This document shows, one piece after another, positions 42,783 to 50,304 of a stretch of DNA of 64,000 nucleotides. Both the position numbers and the translations under genes were made by a program. Each line of letters opens with the position of its first letter. Position 1 is the first letter of the stretch. The notes under the pieces are model-generated. The model saw nothing but the letters and a program-made list of their open reading frames with translations, was not told where the DNA came from and searched no databases. This DNA is from Nitrospirota bacterium (GTDB lineage: Bacteria; Nitrospirota; JACRHJ01), in assembly GCA_021784575.1 (NCBI GenBank), contig JAJYHX010000003.1, positions 248,001-312,000 on the forward strand. Direction: 5' to 3'.

Positions 42783-42790
42783 AAAAGCAT
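42783..42790. repeat. target-site duplication, left copy
   Basis: AAAAGCAT directly before the left inverted repeat; identical to 45964-45971 directly after the right one. Eight bp fits IS1-family transposition. Confidence 0.9.
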
Positions 42791-42809
42791 GGTAGTGGGT
42801 CAGTTTGAA
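42791..42809 (+). repeat. left terminal inverted repeat
   Basis: GGTAGTGGGTCAGTTTGAA, exact complement of 45945-45963. Confidence 0.95.
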
Positions 42810-42820
42810 ATTTGCTCCCC

Positions 42821-42853
42821 TTGAAATGCTTGAGCGGTTATGCTATGCTCAAG
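42821..42853 (+). promoter_or_regulatory. promoter and operator-like dyad of the small basic protein gene
   Basis: TTGAAA (42821-42826), 17-bp spacer, TATGCT (42844-42849), about 7 nt before the ATG at 42856, so the message is probably leaderless. A dyad CTTGAGC (42829-42835)/GCTCAAG (42847-42853) covers the promoter. The transposase promoter has the same layout with CTTGA/TCAAG. Confidence 0.6.
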
Positions 42854-42855
42854 AC

Positions 42856-43104
42856 ATGGACAAGCCCAAGAAGAAAAGACCGAGAGACTTAAATCAACTC
42901 GCTAAGGCTATCGTTGACGAGGCCACAGGCGAAGCTCCGCAAGAAGAACCCTCCACAAAGAATCCCGCCGCCGTCGCTTTGGGCCGTTTAGGTGGCCTTA
43001 AGGGCGGCAAGGCCCGCGCTGAGAAGTTATCCGCAAAAAAACGGAAAGATATAGCTAAAAAGGCCGCTCAAGCAAGATGGTCAAATCCCCCCAAGTCAGA
43101 ATAA
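42856..43104 (+). CDS. small basic protein of the transposon
   Basis: An 82-aa Lys/Arg/Ala-rich protein: MDKPKKKRPRDLNQLAKAIV at the start and GRLGGLKGGKARAEKLSAKK with KAAQARW at the end. The GGLKGGKARA-type motif is widespread in short proteins of bacterial mobile regions; a nucleic-acid-binding role is inferred from charge only. The ATG at 42856 lies 7 nt after its -10 box with no ribosome site; the in-frame start at 42805 would be before the promoter and inside the inverted repeat. Confidence 0.75.
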   Translation: MDKPKKKRPRDLNQLAKAIVDEATGEAPQEEPSTKNPAAVALGRLGGLKGGKARAEKLSAKKRKDIAKKAAQARWSNPPKSE

Positions 43105-43207
43105 CCCATATAATCAATAGCTTACGCTTGAATATTTTTTTGAATATTTTTTGTTGATTTTTCTAAAAATCATGCTATCATTTGGAGCATCAAAAGGGAG
43201 GCTTCAA

Positions 43208-43807
43208 ATGAGCATATCAAAGTATCAGGCGAGCGATTTTTTAACTCCGTATCTAAAAGCATTTCAAGCGAGTGCAGACTATGCACAAAAGGAATTTTGG
43301 GGTAAGGGTCTACGAAAATATCGGCCAATAATGCGGGGCCGCACACAGGCAAGCCTCCTATTTGATTTGATGATTCAGGGTTTTTATAATGAGTTTGATG
43401 GAAAAAAAGGTGCATACATCCACGAAAACAAAGGTATCGTTTCCCTTGACTTTGACAGTGGCTTATCGGTTCGGTGCAAGAAAGTAAATAAGAAAAATTT
43501 ACCGAGCTATATCCCGACTACTCAGTCGCTTGCCTACTTTGGCCAACTTGAAATTCCAGGGCTTCCCACATCTGAAAGAATTATTTTCGGATACCGCCTG
43601 AATAAAGCCAAGACAGGATTTGAGATTTTGAACTTTGTCTATTTAAATGGCAAACAAGTAATATGGGAATTGCCACTATCCACCGCCACCAAAGAGAATG
43701 TAGTTGATATACCGGCTAATCAGGAGATGATAGAGCAAGAACTAATAACCACTGATGAGCGGATAGCTGTAGTGGCCGAAATAGACCATGAACAAACAAC
43801 CGAATAA
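43208..43807 (+). CDS. unknown passenger protein paired with XRE-ImmA gene
   Basis: A 199-aa soluble protein with no recognised family. It starts MSISKYQASDFLTPYLKAFQ, has a basic segment (GKGLRKYRPIMRGRTQASLLFD), a beta-rich middle (KGIVSLDFDSGLSVRCKKVNK, IIFGYRLNKAKTGFEILNFV) and an acidic C-terminus (ELITTDERIAVVAEIDHEQTTE). GGGAGG is 6 nt before ATG 43208. It overlaps the next gene by 20 nt, a tight operon, and is clearly more AT-rich than the chromosome. Position and overlap make it the likely partner of the ImmA protein (for example toxin, antitoxin or protease target). Confidence 0.72.
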   Translation: MSISKYQASDFLTPYLKAFQASADYAQKEFWGKGLRKYRPIMRGRTQASLLFDLMIQGFYNEFDGKKGAYIHENKGIVSLDFDSGLSVRCKKVNKKNLPSYIPTTQSLAYFGQLEIPGLPTSERIIFGYRLNKAKTGFEILNFVYLNGKQVIWELPLSTATKENVVDIPANQEMIEQELITTDERIAVVAEIDHEQTTE

Positions 43808-44864
43808 AGATATTATACGATTAGCAAGAGAGTCAAGGGGCTTCACCCAAAAAGACCTTGCAGAGGCTATTCCCACGCCTCAAGGCAATATATCAAAGTG
43901 GGAAAACGGGATGCTCGGATTATCTGAGGACACGCTAAAAAGAATATCTCAGATTCTTAAGTATCCTGAACACTTTTTTTATTTTGACGACCAAATTTAT
44001 GGGCCGGGCATAAGCGGTCTTGGAATTTTTTTTCATAGAAAGAGGCAAAGCGTTTCCAATAAAACGCTTGACGAGATTCATGCTCAAATCAATGTGAGAG
44101 CAATACATCTGAGAAGGCTATTGAAGTCCATACGGCTGAAAAATAATCTATTCAGGTTTTATGACCTGGAAGATTTTAAAGATAAGCCGGAGGATGTGGC
44201 AAAAGCCATCCGTCATCAGTGGGGCCTTCCCAGGGGGCCGGTTGCTAATTTAACGAAGTCAATTGAAAACGCTGGAGGCATTGTAATTGAATTTGATTTT
44301 GGCACGAGGGCGATAGATGCTATCAGCCAATGGATGCCGGATTTGCCGCCGCTTTTCTTTGTAAATAAAAGCTCACCCGGAGATCGGTTAAGGTTTAGCC
44401 TTGCCCATGAGTTACTCCATGTGCTTTGCCATAACCATAAAACATATGACCCAACGAAAGAAGATGAGGCGGATAAATTTGCGGCAGAGTTTCTAATGCC
44501 AAAAGCGGAAATATCTTCTTCTTTGTATGCTCTAAACCTGGCAAAACTTGCGGCCTTGAAAGAGAACTGGAAAACAGCAATGGCTGCTATTTTACATCGT
44601 GCAACCGATTTAGAGAAAATAAAGAAAAGCTATGCTCAGTATCTTTGGATGCAAATGGGTAAATCAGGTTATCGTTTACATGAGCCGATTGAGATACCAA
44701 GAGAAGAACCTTCTTTGTTAAGCAGGATAATAGAGACATACTGTAAAAACTATAATTATTCAATTGAGGAACTTAGCAATCTCTTAGGTCTTTTTGAACA
44801 AGAAACAAAAGACCTTTATTTTCCTCAAAAGAATCGACCTGCTTATTTGTCGGTAGTGAAATAA
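43788..44864 (+). CDS. XRE-HTH / ImmA-IrrE metallopeptidase regulator
   Basis: A 358-aa two-domain protein. Residues about 5-70 are an XRE helix-turn-helix (DIIRLARESRGFTQKDLAEA, TPQGNISKWENG). Residues about 150-260 are an ImmA/IrrE (M78) zinc peptidase with the HExxH motif in FSLAHELLHVLCH and the downstream Glu in EDEADKFAAEFLMP. Such fusions act as stress or prophage regulators that cleave a repressor, or as part of toxin-antitoxin/defence pairs. The 199-aa partner overlaps its 5' end. Base composition matches its partner, not the chromosome. Confidence 0.9.
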   Translation: MNKQPNKDIIRLARESRGFTQKDLAEAIPTPQGNISKWENGMLGLSEDTLKRISQILKYPEHFFYFDDQIYGPGISGLGIFFHRKRQSVSNKTLDEIHAQINVRAIHLRRLLKSIRLKNNLFRFYDLEDFKDKPEDVAKAIRHQWGLPRGPVANLTKSIENAGGIVIEFDFGTRAIDAISQWMPDLPPLFFVNKSSPGDRLRFSLAHELLHVLCHNHKTYDPTKEDEADKFAAEFLMPKAEISSSLYALNLAKLAALKENWKTAMAAILHRATDLEKIKKSYAQYLWMQMGKSGYRLHEPIEIPREEPSLLSRIIETYCKNYNYSIEELSNLLGLFEQETKDLYFPQKNRPAYLSVVK

Positions 44865-44866
44865 AA

Positions 44867-44914
44867 ATAAAGGGTGAATGCGGTAGCGTGGCAGCTTATA
44901 CATTCACCCTTTAT
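44867..44914 (+). terminator. 14-bp stem-loop after the ImmA gene
   Basis: ATAAAGGGTGAATG (44867-44880) pairs with CATTCACCCTTTAT (44901-44914), 20-nt loop; no T-run follows. It ends 5 nt before the tRNA-like gene. Confidence 0.6.
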
Positions 44915-44919
44915 GATTG

Positions 44920-44996
44920 GCCCCCGTAACTCAGTCGGATAGAGTGGACGACTACTAATCGTACTGACGCCAGTTCAAGTCTGGCCGGGGGCTCCA
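44920..44996 (+). tRNA. tRNA-like gene with ACT anticodon, inside the transposon
   Basis: A 77-nt cloverleaf with encoded CCA: acceptor GCCCCCG/CGGGGGC (7 of 7), D stem ACTC/GAGT, anticodon loop CTACTAA (anticodon ACT, codon AGU), five-nt variable loop, T stem GCCAG/CTGGC with loop TTCAAGT. The anticodon stem has a G27-A43 mismatch and the discriminator base is T. Serine tRNAs in bacteria have a long variable arm, which this lacks. The body and loop look like tRNA-Arg(ACG) with G36 changed to T. It could be a decayed tRNA or a working tRNA of odd identity. Confidence 0.75.
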
Positions 44997-45063
44997 ATTT
45001 GTTTTTAAGATAGCATTTTATTTTTTTAAAGTCAAAAAAAATGATTCAATATGACTTTTATGC

Positions 45064-45092
45064 TTGACAGGTCAAGAACAATGTGCTATATT
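45064..45092 (+). promoter_or_regulatory. consensus promoter of the transposase gene
   Basis: TTGACA (45064-45069), 17-bp spacer, TATATT (45087-45092). The ATG at 45100 is 7 nt after the -10 box, so the mRNA is probably leaderless. CTTGA-CAGG-TCAAG (45063-45076) overlaps the -35. Confidence 0.75.
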
Positions 45093-45099
45093 GAAAACC

Positions 45100-45954
45100 A
45101 TGAACAAGTTATCTACAGAAAAGAGGGCACAAGTAATAGGATGCTTAGTGGAAGGCATGAGCATCCGTGCTACTGTGCGCGTTACGGGCGTTGCCAAGAA
45201 TACGATTACAAAGCTCCTGCTTGACCTGAGCCGGGCCTGCTATGACTATCAAGACAAGACCATGCGCGGCCTTAACTGCCATCGGTTTGAATGTGATGAA
45301 ATCTGGTCTTTCTGCTATGCCAAGAGTAAGAACGTCCCGGACGAGTTTAAGGGCATATTCGGATATGGCGATGTTTGGACGTGGACGGCTATATGCTCTG
45401 ATTCAAAGCTCGTTCCGAGTTGGCTTGTGGCAAACCGGACACCAGAGGCCGCTAACGCTTTCATGGAGGATTTAGCCTCACGCCTGAATCATCGGATTCA
45501 GCTTACTACGGACGGCTATAGGGCTTATGCTCAGGCTGTGGAAGGGGCTTTCGGCTGTGATGTCGATTATGCCATGCTGGTTAAAATGTATGGCAATGAC
45601 GGGCCACCGAGTAAGAGTAACCCGGAAAGTAAATATAGTCCAAGTAGCTTCTCCGGCGCAAAGAAGCAGATTATCTCAGGAAGGCCGGACAAGCGGAAGG
45701 TTTCTACCTCAATAGCAGAGCGTAATAACCTGACCATGCGCATGAGCATGAGGCGGTTTACGAGGCTGACCAATGGCTTTTCAAAGAAGATAGAAAACCT
45801 TGAGGCGGCTGTAGCTCTGCATTTCATGTATTACAACTTTGGCAGGATTCACAAGACGCTCAGGGTAACTCCGGCAATGGAGGCGGGAATATCTGACCAC
45901 GTTTGGAGCTTGGAGGAAATAGCGGGCCTGCTTGACGATAAGAATTCAAACTGA
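45100..45954 (+). CDS. IS1-family transposase (single ORF)
   Basis: A 284-aa transposase with an N-terminal helix-turn-helix (KRAQVIGCLVEGMSIRATVRVTGVAKNTITKLLLD) and an IS1-type DDE catalytic domain: FECDEIWSFCYAKSK (first Asp), QLTTDGYRAYAQAV (second Asp) and SIAERNNLTMRMSMRRFTRLTNGFSKK (Glu) followed by FMYYNFGRIHKTLRVTPAMEAG. It is uninterrupted and so needs no frameshift, unlike IS1 itself; this fits the ISMhu11-type branch. Its TGA lies inside the right inverted repeat. Confidence 0.93.
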   Translation: MNKLSTEKRAQVIGCLVEGMSIRATVRVTGVAKNTITKLLLDLSRACYDYQDKTMRGLNCHRFECDEIWSFCYAKSKNVPDEFKGIFGYGDVWTWTAICSDSKLVPSWLVANRTPEAANAFMEDLASRLNHRIQLTTDGYRAYAQAVEGAFGCDVDYAMLVKMYGNDGPPSKSNPESKYSPSSFSGAKKQIISGRPDKRKVSTSIAERNNLTMRMSMRRFTRLTNGFSKKIENLEAAVALHFMYYNFGRIHKTLRVTPAMEAGISDHVWSLEEIAGLLDDKNSN

Positions 45955-45963
45955 CCCACTACC
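45945..45963 (-). repeat. right terminal inverted repeat
   Basis: TTCAAACTGACCCACTACC, exact complement of the left end. Confidence 0.95.
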
Positions 45964-45971
45964 AAAAGCAT
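45964..45971. repeat. target-site duplication, right copy
   Basis: AAAAGCAT, identical to 42783-42790. Confidence 0.9.
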
Positions 45972-45978
45972 GGTATTC

Positions 45979-46008
45979 TTGACATCGAATGCCCTCTGGT
46001 GATATGAT
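45979..46008 (+). promoter_or_regulatory. sigma-70 promoter of ileS
   Basis: TTGACA (45979-45984), 18-bp spacer, TATGAT (46003-46008). The transposon ends 15 bp upstream of the -35 box, so the core promoter is intact but anything further upstream has been displaced by 3.2 kb. Confidence 0.72.
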
Positions 46009-46047
46009 TCCCTATTCCGGCAATACCATAATTATTCAAGGATAATA

Positions 46048-48894
46048 ATGGACTACAAAGACACCCTGAACCTCCCGCGCACGGACTTCCCCATGCGGGC
46101 AAACCTCTCCGCGCGGGAGCTGGATTTCCTCAAGCTCTGGAAGGAGTTAGACCTCTACGGGCTTTTACGCGCGCGCGGCAAAGGCAAGGAGAAGTTCATC
46201 CTGCACGACGGCCCGCCCTACGCCAACGGCCACATCCACATCGGCCACGCGCTGAACAAGATATTAAAGGACATAATCGTGAAGGCCAAGACGATGGAGG
46301 GCTTCGACGCCCCCTATGTCCCGGGCTGGGACTGCCACGGCCTGCCGATAGAGCTTCAGGTGGACAAGGACCTGAAAGGCAAAAAAGACTCCATGCCGCC
46401 GGGCGAGTTCCGGGGGCATTGCCGGGAATACGCAAAGAAGTTCGTGGAGATACAGCGGGACGAATTTATCCGCCTCGGCGTAATCGGGGACTGGCACAAC
46501 CCATACCTCACGATGAACTATCCTTACGAAGCCGCAATCGTCCGGGAGTTCGGGAAGTTCGTCGGCAACGGCGGAGTCTACAAGGGCAAAAAGCCCATAC
46601 ACTGGTGCGCGTCCTGCGTCACGGCCCTTGCCGAGGCGGAGGTGGAATACGCAGACCACGAATCAGATTCGATATATGTGAAATTTAAGTTGGATGGCAC
46701 ATTAGCGTCCTGGGCTAATGAGAGAAATCCCAAAGCAGCCGAAACTCTTAAAGGAATTCAGGACAAAGCAAAAGGCAAATCCGTATATGCCGTCGTCTGG
46801 ACAACCACTCCGTGGACGTTGCCAGCGAATTTGGCACTTAGTGTACATCCTACAAATCGTTATTTATTAGAATATGATAAGGACGCGGATGAATACTTAA
46901 TAATGGCGCTAAGTCATGATGAAGATGGCAAGCCGGGGCATGAGTCCACCTCAGGTATTATCGGCAGAGACTTAGAAGGTCTCAATTTCCGTCATCCCTT
47001 CTTAGATCGTCTCTCCCCTATTTTAGTCGGTGAACACGTGGCTATGGATACGGGCACTGGTATAGTGCATACCGCACCGGGACATGGCCAAGAAGATTAT
47101 GAGATAGGAATGAAATATGGGCTGGACATCTATACTCCTGTGGATGACAAAGGCCGTTTTACGGGCGAAGTGAAATTTTTCGCAGGAATGTTTGTGTTCA
47201 AAGCAAATAAAGCAGTAATCGAAAAATTGGGTGAAGTTAAAGCACTTTTTGGCGCCGAAAAATTAAGACACTCCTACCCGCACTGCTGGCGGTGCAAGAA
47301 CCCGGTTCTGTTCCGCGCGACGGAGCAGTGGTTCATCTCTATGGAGAAGAACGGCCTGCGCAGGAAAGCGCTGGAATACATAAACAAAATTAAATGGGTT
47401 CCGGAATGGGGCATAGACCGCATACGCGGCATGATTGAGAACCGCCCGGACTGGTGCATCTCCCGCCAGAGGTCGTGGGGCGTGCCGATTACGATATTCC
47501 AGTGCGCCGGCTGCGGCGAGCGGCTGATGGACGAAAAGATCGTCGGGCACGTGGCGAATCTCATGGAGAAGGAGGGCGCGGATATCTGGTTTACGAAGGA
47601 CGCAGGCGAACTGCTGCCCGGCGGGACGAAGTGCCCGAAGTGCGGCGGGACGGAGTTCAAAAAGGAATCCGACATACTCGACGTGTGGTTCGACTCCGGC
47701 GTCAGCCAGGCGGCGGTGCTGAAGAAACGTCCTGAGCTTTCCTGGCCCGCGGATTTATACCTCGAAGGGAGCGACCAGCACAGGGGCTGGTTCCAGTCCT
47801 CGCTCCTCGCGTCCGTCGGCACAGTCGGCGAAGCCCCGTTTGCGAGCGTCCTCACCCACGGCTTCACGATGGACGGCGAGGGCAAGAAGATGTCCAAGTC
47901 CAAGGGCAACGTCATCGCGCCGCAGAAGGTAATCGACCAATACGGGGCGGAGATACTTAGGCTGTGGGTGTCGGCGTCCGACTATACGGAGGACGTGCGC
48001 ATCTCCGGCGAGATATTAAAACGCCTCTCCGAGGCGTACCGGCGCATAAGGAACACGGCGCGATACATACTCGGCAATTTATACGACTTCTACCCGGCCA
48101 AAGACGCCGTGCCGTATAAGGATATGGCGGAGCTTGACCGGTGGGCGCTGCACCGCTTCCAGGCGCTGAACAAGAAAATCCGGCAGGCGTACGACGACAG
48201 CCAGTTCCATCTCATATACCACACGCTGCACAACTTCTGCGCCGTGGACATGAGCGCGTTTTACCTGGACATCCTGAAAGACAGGCTCTATACGGAAAAA
48301 CCCGATGGAACCCTTCGCCGTTCGGCGCAGACGGCAATGTACGAGATACTTTCCGGCATGGTGCGGCTGATGGCCCCGGTGCTCTCTTTCACGGCGGAGG
48401 AGGTATGGTCGTTTCTCCCGGCATCGGAAGGAAAAGAAAAGAGCGTGCATCTGGCAAGGTTCCCGGAGATGCATGAGGAATGGATGGATGATGTTCTGTC
48501 CGCAAAGTGGGACGTAATACTCTCGGTCAGGATGGAGACGGCGAAAGCCCTTGAGTCTATTCGTGCAGAAAGAAAAATAGGCCATTCGTTGGATGCGCGG
48601 GTAGACCTTTACGCGGAACCAGTGTTATACGAGTTCCTGGAAAAATACGAATCGGAATTATCTTCAATTTTCATCGTATCGGATGTTGAATTACATCGCG
48701 GACTTGAGAATGCTCCGGCAAACTCGTGCGAATGTAATATCCTAATGCAAGCGATATCCGCAGGTCTTAAAATCTCCGCCTCCCCCGCCGAAGGAGTAAA
48801 GTGCGAGCGGTGCTGGCAGATAAAGAAGGACGTTGGAAGCTCCACCGCCCATCCGACGCTGTGCGGCAGGTGCGCGGGGGTGTTGGGAGGTTAA
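46048..48894 (+). CDS. ileS: isoleucyl-tRNA synthetase
   Basis: Charges tRNA-Ile. 948 aa: HIGH-type motif [14 protein letters not shown] (near residue 54), CP1 editing domain (about 200-405, with [13 protein letters not shown] and [22 protein letters not shown]), KMSKSKGN (near 613), anticodon-binding domain and a C-terminal zinc finger ([16 protein letters not shown]). The DNA coding the editing domain (about 46670-47265) is noticeably more AT-rich with different codon choices (TTA, TTG, GAA, AAA) than the rest, as is a C-terminal patch at about 48540-48775. Both suggest past recombination. Confidence 0.97.
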   Translation: MDYKDTLNLPRTDFPMRANLSARELDFLKLWKELDLYGLLRARGKGKEKFILHDGPPYANGHIHIGHALNKILKDIIVKAKTMEGFDAPYVPGWDCHGLPIELQVDKDLKGKKDSMPPGEFRGHCREYAKKFVEIQRDEFIRLGVIGDWHNPYLTMNYPYEAAIVREFGKFVGNGGVYKGKKPIHWCASCVTALAEAEVEYADHESDSIYVKFKLDGTLASWANERNPKAAETLKGIQDKAKGKSVYAVVWTTTPWTLPANLALSVHPTNRYLLEYDKDADEYLIMALSHDEDGKPGHESTSGIIGRDLEGLNFRHPFLDRLSPILVGEHVAMDTGTGIVHTAPGHGQEDYEIGMKYGLDIYTPVDDKGRFTGEVKFFAGMFVFKANKAVIEKLGEVKALFGAEKLRHSYPHCWRCKNPVLFRATEQWFISMEKNGLRRKALEYINKIKWVPEWGIDRIRGMIENRPDWCISRQRSWGVPITIFQCAGCGERLMDEKIVGHVANLMEKEGADIWFTKDAGELLPGGTKCPKCGGTEFKKESDILDVWFDSGVSQAAVLKKRPELSWPADLYLEGSDQHRGWFQSSLLASVGTVGEAPFASVLTHGFTMDGEGKKMSKSKGNVIAPQKVIDQYGAEILRLWVSASDYTEDVRISGEILKRLSEAYRRIRNTARYILGNLYDFYPAKDAVPYKDMAELDRWALHRFQALNKKIRQAYDDSQFHLIYHTLHNFCAVDMSAFYLDILKDRLYTEKPDGTLRRSAQTAMYEILSGMVRLMAPVLSFTAEEVWSFLPASEGKEKSVHLARFPEMHEEWMDDVLSAKWDVILSVRMETAKALESIRAERKIGHSLDARVDLYAEPVLYEFLEKYESELSSIFIVSDVELHRGLENAPANSCECNILMQAISAGLKISASPAEGVKCERCWQIKKDVGSSTAHPTLCGRCAGVLGG

Positions 48895-48896
48895 GA

Positions 48897-49064
48897 TATT
48901 GCATCGGGACAAGCGGACATTGGGATGAGCGAGATGGAAATTCTTGGCAAAGCGAACGGCCATGCGGCAAACCTGTCTGAGGCGTGAGCCGAGTTTTTGC
49001 CGCATAGAGAGCAAGCCCGTAGAATTTCCCGAACGAATCCCCATGAAGCGAGCCTGATGCAATA
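48897..49064. repeat. 170-bp palindromic repeat/MITE-like element
   Basis: Bounded by TATTGCATC (48897-48905) and GATGCAATA (49056-49064), a perfect 9-bp inverted pair. Inside, further arms match: GAAATTC/GAATTTC, and ATGCGGCAAA/TTTGCCGCAT around a short centre, so the whole unit can fold into a long imperfect hairpin. No ORF is supported. It fills the gap between ileS and lspA. Confidence 0.6.
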
Positions 49065-49081
49065 ACATTAAGGTATTGCCA

Positions 49082-49567
49082 TTGTCCCGTAAAAGTAAGA
49101 TAATACTAATTGTCGGAAGCGTGATATTCTGCCTCGACCGGCTGACGAAGATACTGGTTGCGCGGGACATGGCGCCCGGGGAATCGCTCAGGGTAATAAG
49201 GGGGTTTTTCAACATCACCCTTGTCCATAACACCGGGGCGGCGTTCGGGATAATGGCTTACGCGCCGGAGGGCCTCAGGCTCCCGTTCCTGCTTGTCAGC
49301 GCGGTTGCGGCGGTTTTATTGCTGTTGTATTTCGCCGGGAAAACCGATGGAAACGAGACCCTGACGCTCGTCGCGCTCGCAATGGTCATAGGCGGGGCGG
49401 CGGGCAACATTGCCGACAGGATAACGCTCGGCTACGTCATCGACTTCATAGACTGGCACGCGGGGGATTTTTACCACTGGCCGGCGTTCAATATCGCCGA
49501 TTCCGGCATTACGGTCGGGGTGTTCATGCTGGGTTACGAGTTTCTTGTAAGGAAGAAGACGGGTTAG
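49082..49567 (+). CDS. lspA: prolipoprotein signal peptidase
   Basis: Aspartic protease of the inner membrane that removes signal peptides from diacylglyceryl-lipoproteins. 161 aa with four helices and the conserved LDRLTK start, VHNTGAAFGI, GGAAGNIADRITLGYVIDFID (catalytic Asp) and FNIADSGITVG (second Asp). TTG 49082 is preferred: the ribosome site TAAGG is 8 nt before it, whereas TTG 49076 is too close. Lgt, the preceding enzyme in the pathway, is encoded two genes on. Confidence 0.93.
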   Translation: MSRKSKIILIVGSVIFCLDRLTKILVARDMAPGESLRVIRGFFNITLVHNTGAAFGIMAYAPEGLRLPFLLVSAVAAVLLLLYFAGKTDGNETLTLVALAMVIGGAAGNIADRITLGYVIDFIDWHAGDFYHWPAFNIADSGITVGVFMLGYEFLVRKKTG

Positions 49568-49569
49568 GG

Positions 49570-50304
49570 ATGGCGGAGGTTGTCTTGGAGAAGAAGCTGA
49601 ACCAGGCTTACAACAAGGGCCAGGATGCGCTCGACACCGGCAACTGGCTTATGGCTGTCCAGTGGTTCAGGAAATGCATAGAGATCGACCCGAAGTATGC
49701 GCCGGTATACCACGAGCTCGCGGACATATATTTCCATAACGCGCAGTATGACGCCGCGCTCGAAATGATCATAGAGGCATTGAAGCTCGACCCTGCCGAC
49801 ATGGAATCCACCTTTGCGCTGGCCAGCGTATACGTCGCCCAGAAGAAGTTCCTTGAGGCCCTCAGGGTATTCAAACGTCTGGAGCAGGAGGCTCCGGATT
49901 TCGCGCCGGAGATTTATTACAACATGGGCGTCTGCTATAAGAGCCTTGGATACCCGGAGTACGCCCTGGACTACTTAAAGCTCGCGCTTGAGGATGACCC
50001 GTCGTATTTCGAATGTCTCGAAATAATGGGGAAACTCCATTTCGAGGCCGGGAAGCTGGATGAAGCCAAGAAATCCTTCAAGGCCGTCCTGGACGCCGAC
50101 CCCGGCAATGTCGATGCGCACCACATGCTCGGCGATATTTACGCGAAAGAAATGGACTGGGACGCCTCTATCAGGGAATGGGAGACCGTGCTCAACATCT
50201 CGCCCAAGACCGACGAGGCGCTCCGCAAGCTGGCCATAACGTCGATATCCGACGCCAAGGCCCTGAAAAAAACAAAGGACAAGAAAGAAAGCAAGGAGAA
50301 ATAA
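49570..50304 (+). CDS. TPR-repeat protein
   Basis: A 244-aa protein consisting almost wholly of five or six tetratricopeptide repeats (ALDTGNWLMAVQWFRKCIEIDP, ADIYFHNAQYDAALEMIIEALKLDP and so on). No signal peptide, so cytoplasmic scaffold is likely. It lies 2 nt after lspA and overlaps the lgt start (TAATG), so it is translated with both lipoprotein enzymes. Confidence 0.88.
   Translation: MAEVVLEKKLNQAYNKGQDALDTGNWLMAVQWFRKCIEIDPKYAPVYHELADIYFHNAQYDAALEMIIEALKLDPADMESTFALASVYVAQKKFLEALRVFKRLEQEAPDFAPEIYYNMGVCYKSLGYPEYALDYLKLALEDDPSYFECLEIMGKLHFEAGKLDEAKKSFKAVLDADPGNVDAHHMLGDIYAKEMDWDASIREWETVLNISPKTDEALRKLAITSISDAKALKKTKDKKESKEK

Larger units (their letters stand above)
42791..45963. mobile_element. 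complete IS1-family transposon with passenger genes
   Basis: A 3,173-bp element bounded by perfect 19-bp inverted repeats (GGTAGTGGGTCAGTTTGAA at 42791-42809 and its complement at 45945-45963) and an 8-bp direct duplication AAAAGCAT. It contains a single-ORF IS1-type DDE transposase (45100-45954), a small basic protein (42856-43104), an AT-rich two-gene operon (43208-44864) and a tRNA-like gene (44920-44996). A plain IS1-family element of this type would be about 1-1.2 kb, so this is a transporter IS with cargo. The intact ends and duplication point to recent insertion. The target lies between the uspA gene and the ileS promoter. Confidence 0.93.

Noticed and set aside
44920-44996. Normal tRNA-Ser on the transposon
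   Set aside because: The anticodon ACT would suit Ser AGU, but the variable loop is 5 nt; bacterial tRNA-Ser has a long variable arm, so the isotype was left open.
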